DNA of 64,000 bases from Actinotalea lenta (GTDB lineage Bacteria > Actinomycetota > Actinomycetes > Actinomycetales > Cellulomonadaceae), in contig NZ_JAUQYP010000001.1 of the NCBI RefSeq assembly GCF_030586465.1, positions 2,274,981-2,338,980 of the forward strand, given 5' to 3'. Position 1 is the stretch's first letter. Every line of letters begins with the position of its first letter. The notes below the pieces were generated by a model that had not been told where the DNA came from, made no database searches, and was given only the letters and a program-made list of their open reading frames with translations. This document shows, one piece after another, positions 20,354-28,321 of the stretch. Made by a program: the position numbers and the translations under genes.

Positions 20354-20680
20354 GTGCAGGAGATCGACCTGGAGACCTTCGCCCGCGCTCATGCCGCGGG
20401 CGCCTATGTGCTGGATGTGCGTGAACCTGGTGAGTACGTCAGCGGACACGTCCCCGGGGCCGTGCTGATGCCCGTGGGGGCCGTGGCGGACCGGGCAGCC
20501 GAGCTGCCGACCGACGCACGCATCCACGTCATCTGTGCGAGCGGCAACCGGAGCCTGGCCGTGACCGGCGCCCTGCAGCGGGCCGGCTACGACGCGGTCT
20601 CCGTGTCCGGCGGGACGTCGGCGTGGCGTCTGTCCGGCAGGGCTGTCGCGACCGGCACCGGTGCCGCCCGATCCGCCTGA
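20354..20680 (+). CDS. Single-domain rhodanese (sulfurtransferase)
   Basis: A 108-residue rhodanese domain that carries sulfane sulfur as a cysteine persulfide. The active-site loop is CASGNRS with Cys61, and the CH2A-like motif DVREPGEYVSGHVPGA is intact. The GTG start has a strong AGAAGGAGGA ribosome site. The gene is followed ten bases later by the CstB-like gene. Both lie behind the CsoR/CstR-type operator, so its likely task is handling hydropersulfides for the downstream dioxygenase. Confidence 0.88.
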   Translation: MQEIDLETFARAHAAGAYVLDVREPGEYVSGHVPGAVLMPVGAVADRAAELPTDARIHVICASGNRSLAVTGALQRAGYDAVSVSGGTSAWRLSGRAVATGTGAARSA

Positions 20681-20690
20681 GGAGGCGACG

Positions 20691-22043
20691 ATGACCGCAA
20701 CGATCCTGACCCTGGCAACCGAGTCCCTGGGGGACCGCAGCTACCTGGTGCACGACGGCGAGGTCGCGTTCGTCGTCGACCCGCAGCGCGACGTCGACCG
20801 CGTGCTCGCCATGGCTGACGAGGCGGGCGTGCGGATCACCCACGTCCTGGAGACCCACATCCACAACGACTACGTCACCGGCGGCTTCGGCCTGGCGCAG
20901 CGGACCGGGGCGAGCTACCACGTGAATGCCGACGACCCGGTGTCGTACGAGCGTGTTCCGACCCGCGACGGAGACCTCATCCAGGTGGGCAGCATGACCG
21001 TGCGGGCCGTGCACACACCCGGACACACGTTCACCCACCTGTCCTACGTGCTGGAGGGGGAGCGACCCGCGGTGTTCTCCGGCGGCTCGCTGCTGTACGG
21101 CTCCACGGGGCGGCCGGACCTGCTGGGCGCAGAGCACGCCCCAGTCCTCGCCCGGCACCAGCACGCCTCGGCGCACCGGCTCGCGGAGCTCCCGCACCAG
21201 ACGGTGGTCATGCCGACGCACGGGTTCGGCAGCTTCTGCTCGGCGACGGCGACCACGGCCGACGCCACAGGCTCGACCATCGGGCAGGAGCTGCGGATCA
21301 ACCCCGCCCTGACGCAGGACGAGGAGGAGTTCGTCGAGGCGATTCTTGCCGGGCTGGACGACTATCCGGCCTACTACGTCCACATGGGGCCGCGGAACCT
21401 CGAGGGCCCGGCCGAGCCCGACCTGTCCTCGCCGGCGCGCGCCGACAAGGCGGAGCTGCGCCGACGGCTGGACGCGGGGGAGTGGCTGGTCGACCTGCGG
21501 ACCCGGACCGCCTTCGCGGCCGGCCACGTACCGGGGACGATCAACCTCGGGCTGGACGGCCAGTTCTCGACCTACCTCGGATGGCTCATTCCCTGGGGCG
21601 CGCCCCTCACGCTCCTGGGGTCGACGCCCGAGGACGTGGCGGAGGCACAGCGTGAGCTGGTCCGCATCGGGATCGACCGCCCTGCGGCCGCGGCCACCGG
21701 CGAGCCCCGCGAATGGACCGACGGTCCGTTGGCGACCACCCCACGGGCGACGTTCGGCGACCTCGCGCTGGTCCGCCACCACCGCCCGGTGGTGGTGCTG
21801 GACGTGCGCCGCGCCTCGGAGTGGCGCGACGGTCACGTGGCCGGTGCGACGAACATCCCGCTGCACGAGCTCGTGGACCGGATCGAGGAGCTGCCCGAAG
21901 GCGAGGTCTGGGTGCACTGCGCCGCCGGCTACCGAGCGTCGGCAGCCGCATCGTTGCTCGCCCGGAACGGACGCCGTGTCGTGCACGTCGACGAGGCGTT
22001 CACGGAGGCTGCGACCTCCGGACTGGAGCTCGAAGCAGCCTGA
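20691..22043 (+). CDS. CstB-like persulfide dioxygenase / sulfurtransferase (MBL-rhodanese-rhodanese)
   Basis: A 450-residue fusion. Residues 1-235 are a metallo-beta-lactamase fold with the iron-ligand motif THIHND (His56, His58, Asp60) and further His in HTPGHTFTH and PTHGFG. Residues about 255-345 are a rhodanese homology domain without a catalytic Cys. Residues about 355-450 are an active rhodanese with Cys410 in HCAAGYRAS. This is the domain order of CstB, which oxidises low-molecular-weight persulfides to thiosulfate. The GGAGG ribosome site overlaps the end of the rhodanese gene. The substrate is inferred from family and operator. Confidence 0.85.
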   Translation: MTATILTLATESLGDRSYLVHDGEVAFVVDPQRDVDRVLAMADEAGVRITHVLETHIHNDYVTGGFGLAQRTGASYHVNADDPVSYERVPTRDGDLIQVGSMTVRAVHTPGHTFTHLSYVLEGERPAVFSGGSLLYGSTGRPDLLGAEHAPVLARHQHASAHRLAELPHQTVVMPTHGFGSFCSATATTADATGSTIGQELRINPALTQDEEEFVEAILAGLDDYPAYYVHMGPRNLEGPAEPDLSSPARADKAELRRRLDAGEWLVDLRTRTAFAAGHVPGTINLGLDGQFSTYLGWLIPWGAPLTLLGSTPEDVAEAQRELVRIGIDRPAAAATGEPREWTDGPLATTPRATFGDLALVRHHRPVVVLDVRRASEWRDGHVAGATNIPLHELVDRIEELPEGEVWVHCAAGYRASAAASLLARNGRRVVHVDEAFTEAATSGLELEAA

Positions 22044-22065
22044 TCGAACGACTGTTCGATAGGCT
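22043..22065 (+). promoter_or_regulatory. LexA (SOS) box overlapping a leaderless promoter
   Basis: TCGAAC-GACT-GTTCGA (core 22044-22059) is a perfect match to the actinobacterial LexA box, extended by one more base pair on each side. A -10 element TAGGCT (22060-22065) follows immediately, and six bases later comes the GTG start of the next gene. That arrangement gives an mRNA that begins at or next to the start codon. Confidence 0.75.
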
Positions 22066-22071
22066 GACCCG

Positions 22072-22344
22072 GTGGAGTCCCGCCGGGTGGTGAACCGCGA
22101 GCAGCCGGCGCGCGCGCCGGTCGCGCCCTCCGGGGACGTCCCCGTCATCGTCCGCCTGGTCTGGTCGGACGGCCTGGAGGAGTGGCGGCCGGCGCGCGCC
22201 GTGCGCTGGACCAGCACGCACGTGATGGTCGGCTGGCGTGCGGGACGGGAAGCCGCCTCGGACCAATGGGTCTGGTTGCGGGCCGGCGACGTGATGCGGT
22301 CGGTGAGCTGGCTCGTCCCGCCGGGGAAGCAGCGGCCGGGGTGA
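22072..22344 (+). CDS. Small LexA-controlled protein of unknown function
   Basis: A 90-residue protein with no recognised domain. It starts at a GTG six bases after a TAGGCT -10 element, so it is probably translated from a leaderless mRNA. The middle part is rich in Trp and Val and predicted to form beta strands (VIVRLVWSDGLEEWRPARAV, then WTSTHVMVGWRAG), suggesting a small barrel or SH3-like fold. The perfect LexA box overlapping its promoter implies DNA-damage induction. A role beside translesion polymerases or repair is possible but not shown, because no repair gene is adjacent. Confidence 0.6.
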   Translation: MESRRVVNREQPARAPVAPSGDVPVIVRLVWSDGLEEWRPARAVRWTSTHVMVGWRAGREAASDQWVWLRAGDVMRSVSWLVPPGKQRPG

Positions 22345-22355
22345 CGACCGCCCCA

Positions 22356-22398
22356 CCGTCGCTTCGACGCCCGGGGTGGCGGGCGTCGAAGGCGACGG
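22356..22398 (+). terminator. Hairpin terminator after the LexA-controlled gene
   Basis: A 17-base arm (22356-22372) pairs with 22381-22398 with a single bulged base and an eight-base loop. It starts 12 bases after the stop codon. The remaining 200 bases before the next stop hold nothing recognisable. Confidence 0.7.
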
Positions 22399-22611
22399 CA
22401 GGCGGCACCCCTCGGGGCTACCGGACGCACCGGGGACGCCGACGGCGAAGCACCGCCCGTCGAGGTGGACGGCCCCCCTGCGGCGGTCCTTCCGCGGGCT
22501 GAACACCATCGGGAGCCGGGTCGGTGCCGACTCGAGCAGGACGCTGGACCGGGTGGGCCCTCCGTCCCCGCCCAACGGTCGCACGACCCGGCGTCTCGCG
22601 CGACGCGAGCG

Positions 22612-24099
22612 TCAGTCGCGGGTGCCGTACTCCCAGTGCCACGGCTCGTACGGTCCTGCGCCGCCGGGCTCCATGTAGGAGGGATGGCGCCACCCCTCGT
22701 CGCCTGCGTGAGCCCTGAGCCAGAGGTAGAGCGGAGCGTCGTACTGGCCCAGCGAGCCTGCTCCCGCGAGGTCGATCGCCTGACCGCGTCCGTGGTTCGA
22801 GGTGCCTGCGGTCGCAGCCAGGCCGCCCTTCTCCTCGTGCAGCGCCGCCTGCTGCTCGGCGGTGCGGTAGCTGCTGGCGACCTGGAGGGTGCGGCCGGTG
22901 TCGCGTCGATAGTCCCGGTTGAGCGCCTCGAGCGCAGCCGCCGCGTCGCAGCGCAGCTGGACGCCCCGCTGGAAGTCGACGCCGCACAGGTACGCCGGGG
23001 GGATGCCGCCGTTCGGGAAGGTGTCCGCCGCGGCGGCCCGATCGGCGTTCCGCGCGGCACGTGCTGCGGCCGCGGCGGCCTCCTGCGCCCGGGCGAGCTC
23101 CGCGGCCTTCCGGGCCGCGAGGGCCTCGTCGATGCTCGCCTGGACCTGGGCGCTGAGCTCCACGACGCGACCGGCGAGCTCCGTGAGGGCCTGGGAGTCC
23201 TGCAGCGAGAGGTCAGCGTTCGCGAGCAACGTCGTGGCCGGGACCGCGGCCGTGGCCGGACCGCTGAGCGCGGTGGGGGTGTCCGCGGCGGCGAGCACGG
23301 GCCCGAGGGGTGGCCCGGACGGCGCTCTGCGGGGGTGTGGTGCCAGTGGCAGCACGGTGGGTGCGTCGCCCGTGTCCGACCGGCTCTCGGTCGGGGGCAC
23401 CACGGGATCCGTGGTCTGCTGGTCAGGAGGCGAGGCCGGGGCGTGCCGTCCGGAGGAGATCAGGCGCACGGCGTCGGCCAGCGGCACGACGGGGAGCGGT
23501 TCGGCCACGGCGGCCGGCTCGACGGCCGCCGGCGCCCCGGCCGAGGGTTCGGTGGTCCCCGAGTCCGTGGCGCCGGGCGTCCCCGTGGCACGCGCCGCGT
23601 TCGCGGCGGCGGTCAGGGCGACGTCGGCGTCCGGGGTCTGGTCGAGCAGCTGTGCGAGCTCGGCGACCGCGGCGTCCAGGCTGGCGACCTGGTCGGCCGG
23701 CGCCAGCTCCAGGGGGCCGGCGGTGACGCCGTCGGCGGTGGCCACTGCCGACAGCGCCGTCTGTCGGGCCACCCGGCGATGATGGGCGAGGTACGCCGTG
23801 GCTTGCCCGGAGAGCCGCTCGGTGTCCGCTGCCTGCGCGACCCGACGTCGCTCGGCCGCGGCCACGGCGGCCTGGCGCTGAGCCTCCTCCGCGGCCCGGG
23901 TGGCCACCGCAGCCGCGTCGAGCGCGGCCTGGTGGATCGTGAGCTGGGTGACCGAGCCGGCCATCAGCGCGGACGCAGCCACGAGCGCCGCCGCCGGACG
24001 GAGCAGGACGCTGAGGAACGACCCCAGGGTGCCGGGGACAGCTGTCCACCAGGGCCCGCGGTGGGCCGCTCGGTGCCATGCGTGACGAGGAGCGGGCAT
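22612..24099 (-). CDS. D-alanyl-D-alanine carboxypeptidase family protein (VanY/M15B) with long coiled N-terminus
   Basis: A membrane-anchored cell-wall peptidase of 495 residues. One hydrophobic segment at about residues 25-50 anchors it. A long Ala-rich region with heptad character (about 60-130 and 320-375) and a low-complexity Pro/Thr/Ala stretch follow. The C-terminal 125 residues are the VanY domain: SSYRT, the zinc ligands in SNHGRGQAIDLA, and EPWHWEYG at the end. The ATG at 24099 has GAGGAGGG upstream. The domain suggests trimming of peptidoglycan stem peptides. The N-terminal part may act as a spacer. Confidence 0.85.
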   Translation of the reverse strand: MPAPRHAWHRAAHRGPWWTAVPGTLGSFLSVLLRPAAALVAASALMAGSVTQLTIHQAALDAAAVATRAAEEAQRQAAVAAAERRRVAQAADTERLSGQATAYLAHHRRVARQTALSAVATADGVTAGPLELAPADQVASLDAAVAELAQLLDQTPDADVALTAAANAARATGTPGATDSGTTEPSAGAPAAVEPAAVAEPLPVVPLADAVRLISSGRHAPASPPDQQTTDPVVPPTESRSDTGDAPTVLPLAPHPRRAPSGPPLGPVLAAADTPTALSGPATAAVPATTLLANADLSLQDSQALTELAGRVVELSAQVQASIDEALAARKAAELARAQEAAAAAARAARNADRAAAADTFPNGGIPPAYLCGVDFQRGVQLRCDAAAALEALNRDYRRDTGRTLQVASSYRTAEQQAALHEEKGGLAATAGTSNHGRGQAIDLAGAGSLGQYDAPLYLWLRAHAGDEGWRHPSYMEPGGAGPYEPWHWEYGTRD

Positions 24100-24238
24100 C
24101 GCCCTCCTCACCAACCGTCGATCGACACAGCTCTCCCTGGTTGATCGGCGGACCAGGAGTGCACCTGAGTGGTCCGCCCGGCGTGTCGGGACAGAATCAC
24201 CCGCCTGCCGTAGTGGCTGAGGCAAGCGGGTGAGACAC

Positions 24239-24276
24239 ACCGCGGCCCGGTCTCGCGTGCGAGGCCGGGCCGCGGT
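24239..24276 (-). terminator. Hairpin terminator after nrdJ
   Basis: A 12-bp perfect stem (24239-24250 with 24265-24276) encloses a second five-base stem-loop. It lies 20 bases downstream of the nrdJ stop on the minus strand. Confidence 0.75.
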
Positions 24277-24295
24277 CGACTAGCTGGTGGACGGC

Positions 24296-27112
24296 TCAGC
24301 TGCAGCCGCTGGTGGAGCCGCAGCCCTCGCACACGTGGCACGAGCCCGAGGGTCGCATCTTGATGCCGCAGTTGAGGCACAGCGGGGCGTCGGCAGCCCG
24401 GCCCTGGAACAGGTCCATGAGCTCGGCGGACGAGTGCACCTCGGCCGGTGCCGCGGAGGGCGCGCTCGACGGAGCCGTCTGCAGGGTCGGCGCCTGGCCG
24501 TCGTCCTCGGTGTCGAGCTCCTCGGCGGCCACGATCGGCTCGTAGGAACCGGTCTCGAGCTGCCGCTGCCGTTCGGCCGTGGTGTAGATCCCCAGTGAGG
24601 CGCGGGTCTCGAAGGGCAGGTAGTCCAGGGCCAACCGACGGAAGATGTAGTCGATCATCGACTGCGCCATCCGCACGTCCGGGTCGTCGGTCATGCCTGC
24701 CGGCTCGAAGCGCATGTTGGTGAACTTCTGCACGTACGTCTCCAGCGGTACGCCGTACTGCAGCGCCACGGACACGGCGATGGAGAAGGCGTCCATCACA
24801 CCGGCGAGGGTCGAACCCTGCTTGCCGAGCTTGAGGAAGACCTCACCGAGCCCGTCGCCGGGGTACGAGCCGGCGGTGATGTACCCGTCGGCACCGCCGA
24901 CCGTGAACGACGTCGTCTTGGAGTCGCGCTGACGGGGCAGACGCTTGCGCACGGCGCGCCCGGGCCCGGGCACCTCCGGCGAGGGCGCCGGCGCCTTCTT
25001 GGCCTTGGCGTCGGAGAGAGGCTGGCCGACCTTGCAGTTGTCGCGATAGATCGCCAGCGCCTTGATGCCCATGGACCAGGCGTCGAAGTAGAGCTTCTCG
25101 ACGTCCTCGACCGTGGTCTCCTCGGGCATGTTCACCGTCTTGGAGATCGCCCCGGAGATGAACGGCTGAACGGCGGCCATCATCCGCACGTGACCCATCG
25201 GCGAGATCGCACGCTCGCCCATCGCGCAGTCGAAGACCTCGTAGTGCTCCGGCTTGAGGCCGGGGGCGTCGATGACGTGGCCGTGCTCGGCGATGTACTC
25301 GACGATCGCCTCGGCGGTCTCCGTGGCGTACCCGAGCTTGGCAAGGGCGCGCGGGATCGTCTGGTTGACGATCTGCATGGAGCCGCCGCCCACCAGCTTC
25401 TTGAACTTCACCAGCGAGAAGTCGGGCTCCACACCCGTCGTGTCGCAGTCCATCATGAAGCCGATGGTCCCGGTGGGCGCGAGCACGGAGGCCTGGGCGT
25501 TGCGCCACCCGTTGCGGGCGCCGAGCTTGTTGCCCTCGGCCCACGCCGTGGTGGCCGCCGCGTGGATCTCCGCGTCCATCACGTGCAGCGTGCGGATGTC
25601 GTCGTTCGCCGCAGCGTGCTTGCGCATCACGCGCTGGTGCCCTTCGGCGTTCTGGGCGTACCCGTCGTAGGGACCCACGACCGCGGCGAGCTCGGCCGAC
25701 CGCTTGTACGCCGTCCCGGTCATGAGCGACGTGATGGCCGCGGCCAGCGCCCGGCCGCCCGCCGAGTCGTAGCCGTGCCCGGTTGCCATGAGCAGTGCGC
25801 CGAGGTTCGCGTACCCGATGCCGAGCTGGCGGAACGCGCGCGTGGTCTCGCCGATGGCCTGCGTGGGGAAGTCCGCGAAGCAGATCGAGATGTCCATCGC
25901 CGTGATGACGAGCTCGACGGCCTTGACGAAGCGCTCCACGTCGAACGTGTCGTCCTCGCGCAGGAACTTCAGCAGGTTGAGGGAGGCGAGGTTGCACGAG
26001 GAGTTGTCCAGGTGCATGTACTCGCTGCACGGGTTCGACGCGTTGATCCGGCCCGACTCGGGGCTCGTGTGCCAGTCGTTGATCGTGGAGTCGTACTGGA
26101 TGCCAGGATCCGCGCACGCCCACGCGGCCTCGGCGATCTTCCGGAACAGGCCCTTGGCGTGCACCGTGCCGATCACCGAACCGTCGGTGCGCGCGCGCAG
26201 CCCGAACTCCGTGCCGTCCGCGACGGCCTGCATGAACTCGTCGGAGACGCGCACCGAGTTGTTCGCGTTCTGGTACTGCACCGACACGATGTCCTTGCCA
26301 CCCAGGTCCATGTCGAACCCGGCGTCGCGCAGCGCGCGGATCTTGTCCTCTTCGCGCGCCTTGGTCTCGACGAACTCCTCGATGTCGGGGTGGTCCACGT
26401 CGAGGACGACCATCTTGGCCGCCCGCCGGGTCGCACCGCCGGACTTGATGGTCCCGGCCGACGCGTCGGCGCCGCGCATGAACGAGATCGGCCCGGAGGC
26501 GGTGCCGCCCGAGGACAGCAGCTCCTTCGACGAGCGGATCCGGGAGAGGTTCAGGCCGGCGCCGGAGCCGCCCTTGAAGATCATCCCTTCCTCGCGGTAC
26601 CAGTTCAGGATCGAGTCCATCGTGTCGTCGACGGAGAGGATGAAGCAGGCCGAGACCTGCTGCGCCGACGGCGTACCGACGTTGAACCAGACAGGGGAGT
26701 TGAAGCTGAAGAGCTGGTGCAGCAGCATCCAGGTGAGCTCGTGCTCGAAGACCTCGGCGTCGGCGTCGGTCGCGAAGTACCCGTGCTGCGTGCCGGCCCG
26801 GACGTAGCTCAGGACGACGCGGTCGATGAGCTGACGCAGGCTGTGCTCGCGCTGCTCGGTGCCGACGGCACCGCGGAAGTACTTGGTCGTGACGATGGTC
26901 GTCGCGTTCATCGACCACCCGGTGGGGAACTCCACGCCACGCTGCTCGAAGATCGTCTCGCCGGTCTTCCAGTTGGTCTGGACGACGTCGCGCCGATCCC
27001 AGGTGACCTCGTCGTACGGGTGCACACCGGGCGTGGTGAAGACGCGGTCGATGGTGAGGCCACCCGGCCCCTTGCGGCCCTGCTTGCGGGGCCCGGCGGA
27101 CGTCTCGGTCAT
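24296..27112 (-). CDS. nrdJ: Adenosylcobalamin-dependent (class II) ribonucleotide reductase
   Basis: Reduces ribonucleotides to deoxyribonucleotides using a radical from adenosylcobalamin. The protein has 938 residues. The catalytic core shows FNSPVWFNVG and SACFILSVDD with one redox Cys, the NPCSE active-site motif, and NLASLNLLKFL. Near the end CLNCGIKMRPSGSCHVCEGCG supplies a zinc-type cysteine cluster and SGCS the terminal shuttle region. The ATG at 27112 has GAGGAAG upstream. The gene follows the B12-uptake operon in the same direction but has its own NrdR-type promoter. It is oxygen-independent and depends on B12 supply from the adjacent module. Confidence 0.95.
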   Translation of the reverse strand: MTETSAGPRKQGRKGPGGLTIDRVFTTPGVHPYDEVTWDRRDVVQTNWKTGETIFEQRGVEFPTGWSMNATTIVTTKYFRGAVGTEQREHSLRQLIDRVVLSYVRAGTQHGYFATDADAEVFEHELTWMLLHQLFSFNSPVWFNVGTPSAQQVSACFILSVDDTMDSILNWYREEGMIFKGGSGAGLNLSRIRSSKELLSSGGTASGPISFMRGADASAGTIKSGGATRRAAKMVVLDVDHPDIEEFVETKAREEDKIRALRDAGFDMDLGGKDIVSVQYQNANNSVRVSDEFMQAVADGTEFGLRARTDGSVIGTVHAKGLFRKIAEAAWACADPGIQYDSTINDWHTSPESGRINASNPCSEYMHLDNSSCNLASLNLLKFLREDDTFDVERFVKAVELVITAMDISICFADFPTQAIGETTRAFRQLGIGYANLGALLMATGHGYDSAGGRALAAAITSLMTGTAYKRSAELAAVVGPYDGYAQNAEGHQRVMRKHAAANDDIRTLHVMDAEIHAAATTAWAEGNKLGARNGWRNAQASVLAPTGTIGFMMDCDTTGVEPDFSLVKFKKLVGGGSMQIVNQTIPRALAKLGYATETAEAIVEYIAEHGHVIDAPGLKPEHYEVFDCAMGERAISPMGHVRMMAAVQPFISGAISKTVNMPEETTVEDVEKLYFDAWSMGIKALAIYRDNCKVGQPLSDAKAKKAPAPSPEVPGPGRAVRKRLPRQRDSKTTSFTVGGADGYITAGSYPGDGLGEVFLKLGKQGSTLAGVMDAFSIAVSVALQYGVPLETYVQKFTNMRFEPAGMTDDPDVRMAQSMIDYIFRRLALDYLPFETRASLGIYTTAERQRQLETGSYEPIVAAEELDTEDDGQAPTLQTAPSSAPSAAPAEVHSSAELMDLFQGRAADAPLCLNCGIKMRPSGSCHVCEGCGSTSGCS

Positions 27113-27292
27113 CGCGTGCTTCCTCTCATCTCTCCGGGGGGTGGTGCGGCCCGGAGCCGTCGTGCCTGTCTGTGACGCATCCCCGGGCACATCCCCGGGC
27201 GCACTGTCGTCGTGACCGGCCGTAGTGGTCGCCGACCTGTGCAGGGCCCTGTGGGAAACCTGTGGGTGATGCTGTGTATGCCGACCATCTGC

Positions 27293-27301
27293 TGTGGACA
27301 A
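27293..27301 (-). promoter_or_regulatory. DnaA-box-like sequence in the nrdJ leader
   Basis: Read on the minus strand the sequence is TTGTCCACA, the form of DnaA box usual in high-GC actinobacteria. It lies about 32 bases downstream of the predicted transcription start, in the roughly 220-base untranslated leader of nrdJ. Replication-coupled control is an inference. Confidence 0.4.
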
Positions 27302-27337
27302 GTCACCACAACGTGTGCGGGAACTACATCGGTGTGA

Positions 27338-27368
27338 CCACTATATGTTGTGTTCAGACGGACGTCGA
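27338..27368 (-). promoter_or_regulatory. nrdJ promoter with overlapping NrdR box
   Basis: On the minus strand a -35 element TCGACG (27368-27363), a 17-base spacer and a -10 element TATAGT (27345-27340) form a good promoter. The plus-strand stretch 27338-27353 matches 14 of 16 positions of the NrdR box consensus and covers the -10. A much weaker second half-site pattern (CACA-ACG-TGTG) lies about 32 bases away at 27307-27317, the usual NrdR-box spacing. Confidence 0.7.
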
Positions 27369-27448
27369 TACCTGGAGTCGTCGGATGACCGGCGCCGTGC
27401 CGGGCGACCGGGAGAAAGCCCAGGTGAGGTGCGCCGTCACCGCCCGTA

Positions 27449-28321
27449 TCACTCGAATGTCGCACCGCTCGCACGGCGTGTCGCGCGATGTTCGGCATGT
27501 CGCGGCTCGGGCGTCACGAATCGCGCCCGGGACGCCGCTCGGCGCAGCAGCGCGATGACGGGCGCCCCGACCAGCGCGACCCCCACCGCCGTGGTCACGG
27601 CTCGACCCAGGTCCCAGCCGAGCGACGTGGCCGCGGTGAAGGCCAGGAGCCGCCGTAGGTTGTCGCCGAGGGGCGCGCCGGGGACGAACGACAGCGCCGT
27701 GTCGGCCCCCAGCGTGAACGGCCAGAAGGACAGGTTCATCGCGGTCCCGTAGGCGAACGCCGCAACGGCGCCGTAGCCCGCCAGCATCGCCACCTCGAGG
27801 CGCCCGCGGGGCGCCCGCGGCAGCAGGCCGGCGCCCAGACCCACCCAGGCTGCCCCGAGCATCTGGAACGGGAGCCATGGACCGACCCCCCCGGTCAGGA
27901 GTGCCGAGACCCCCAACGTCGTCGCACCCAGGGCGAAGCCGAACCCCGCTCCGAGGACGCGGCCTCCGAGCACCAGGACCGTGAAGACCAGCTCGACGCC
28001 GGCCGTCCCCGCGGACAACGGACGCAGCGCCGCGCCCACCGCGGACAGCAGGCCCAGCAGCGCCACGGCCTTGACGTCCATCCCTCCGTCGACCAGCGCA
28101 AGGTGCACGACGACGAGCACGCACGCGAGCACGGCCCCGAGGATGAGCGGGGCGTCCGTGGCGTGCGCGAGCCCGGCACCGGGAGCCACGAGCAGCGGCC
28201 AGCAGAATGCGGCGAGCCCGACGGCGCAGGACAGCGCCAGGGCCGCGGTGCTCCAGCTCCGCAGCTGGATCGCCGGCTCCGGCCACTGCGCGCGGTCGGG
28301 CGCACGTCCGCGCGGGCTCAC
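27449..28321 (-). CDS. ECF transporter S component, probable cobalamin carrier
   Basis: A membrane substrate-binding subunit of an energy-coupling-factor importer, 290 residues with about six hydrophobic segments. The segment pair LVFTVLVLGGRVLGAGFGFALG and the following TTLGVSALLTGGVGPWLPFQMLG are typical of S components. The GTG start overlaps the ATPase stop as GTGA. It is the last gene of the operon that begins behind the cobalamin riboswitch. Cobalamin is inferred from that riboswitch and from nrdJ just downstream. The C-terminal 40 residues are Arg-rich and cytoplasmic. Confidence 0.75.
   Translation of the reverse strand: MSPRGRAPDRAQWPEPAIQLRSWSTAALALSCAVGLAAFCWPLLVAPGAGLAHATDAPLILGAVLACVLVVVHLALVDGGMDVKAVALLGLLSAVGAALRPLSAGTAGVELVFTVLVLGGRVLGAGFGFALGATTLGVSALLTGGVGPWLPFQMLGAAWVGLGAGLLPRAPRGRLEVAMLAGYGAVAAFAYGTAMNLSFWPFTLGADTALSFVPGAPLGDNLRRLLAFTAATSLGWDLGRAVTTAVGVALVGAPVIALLRRAASRARFVTPEPRHAEHRATRRASGATFE

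Noticed and set aside
24108-24380. Short open frame between nrdJ and the VanY gene
   Set aside because: It overlaps the nrdJ 3' end in another frame, spans the terminator hairpin and has no domain or ribosome site.
27113-27333. Second cobalamin riboswitch in the long nrdJ leader
   Set aside because: The leader is about 220 bases, but I found neither the GCTGACCCGCAAC-type core nor a B12 box. Control there appears to be by NrdR and perhaps DnaA.
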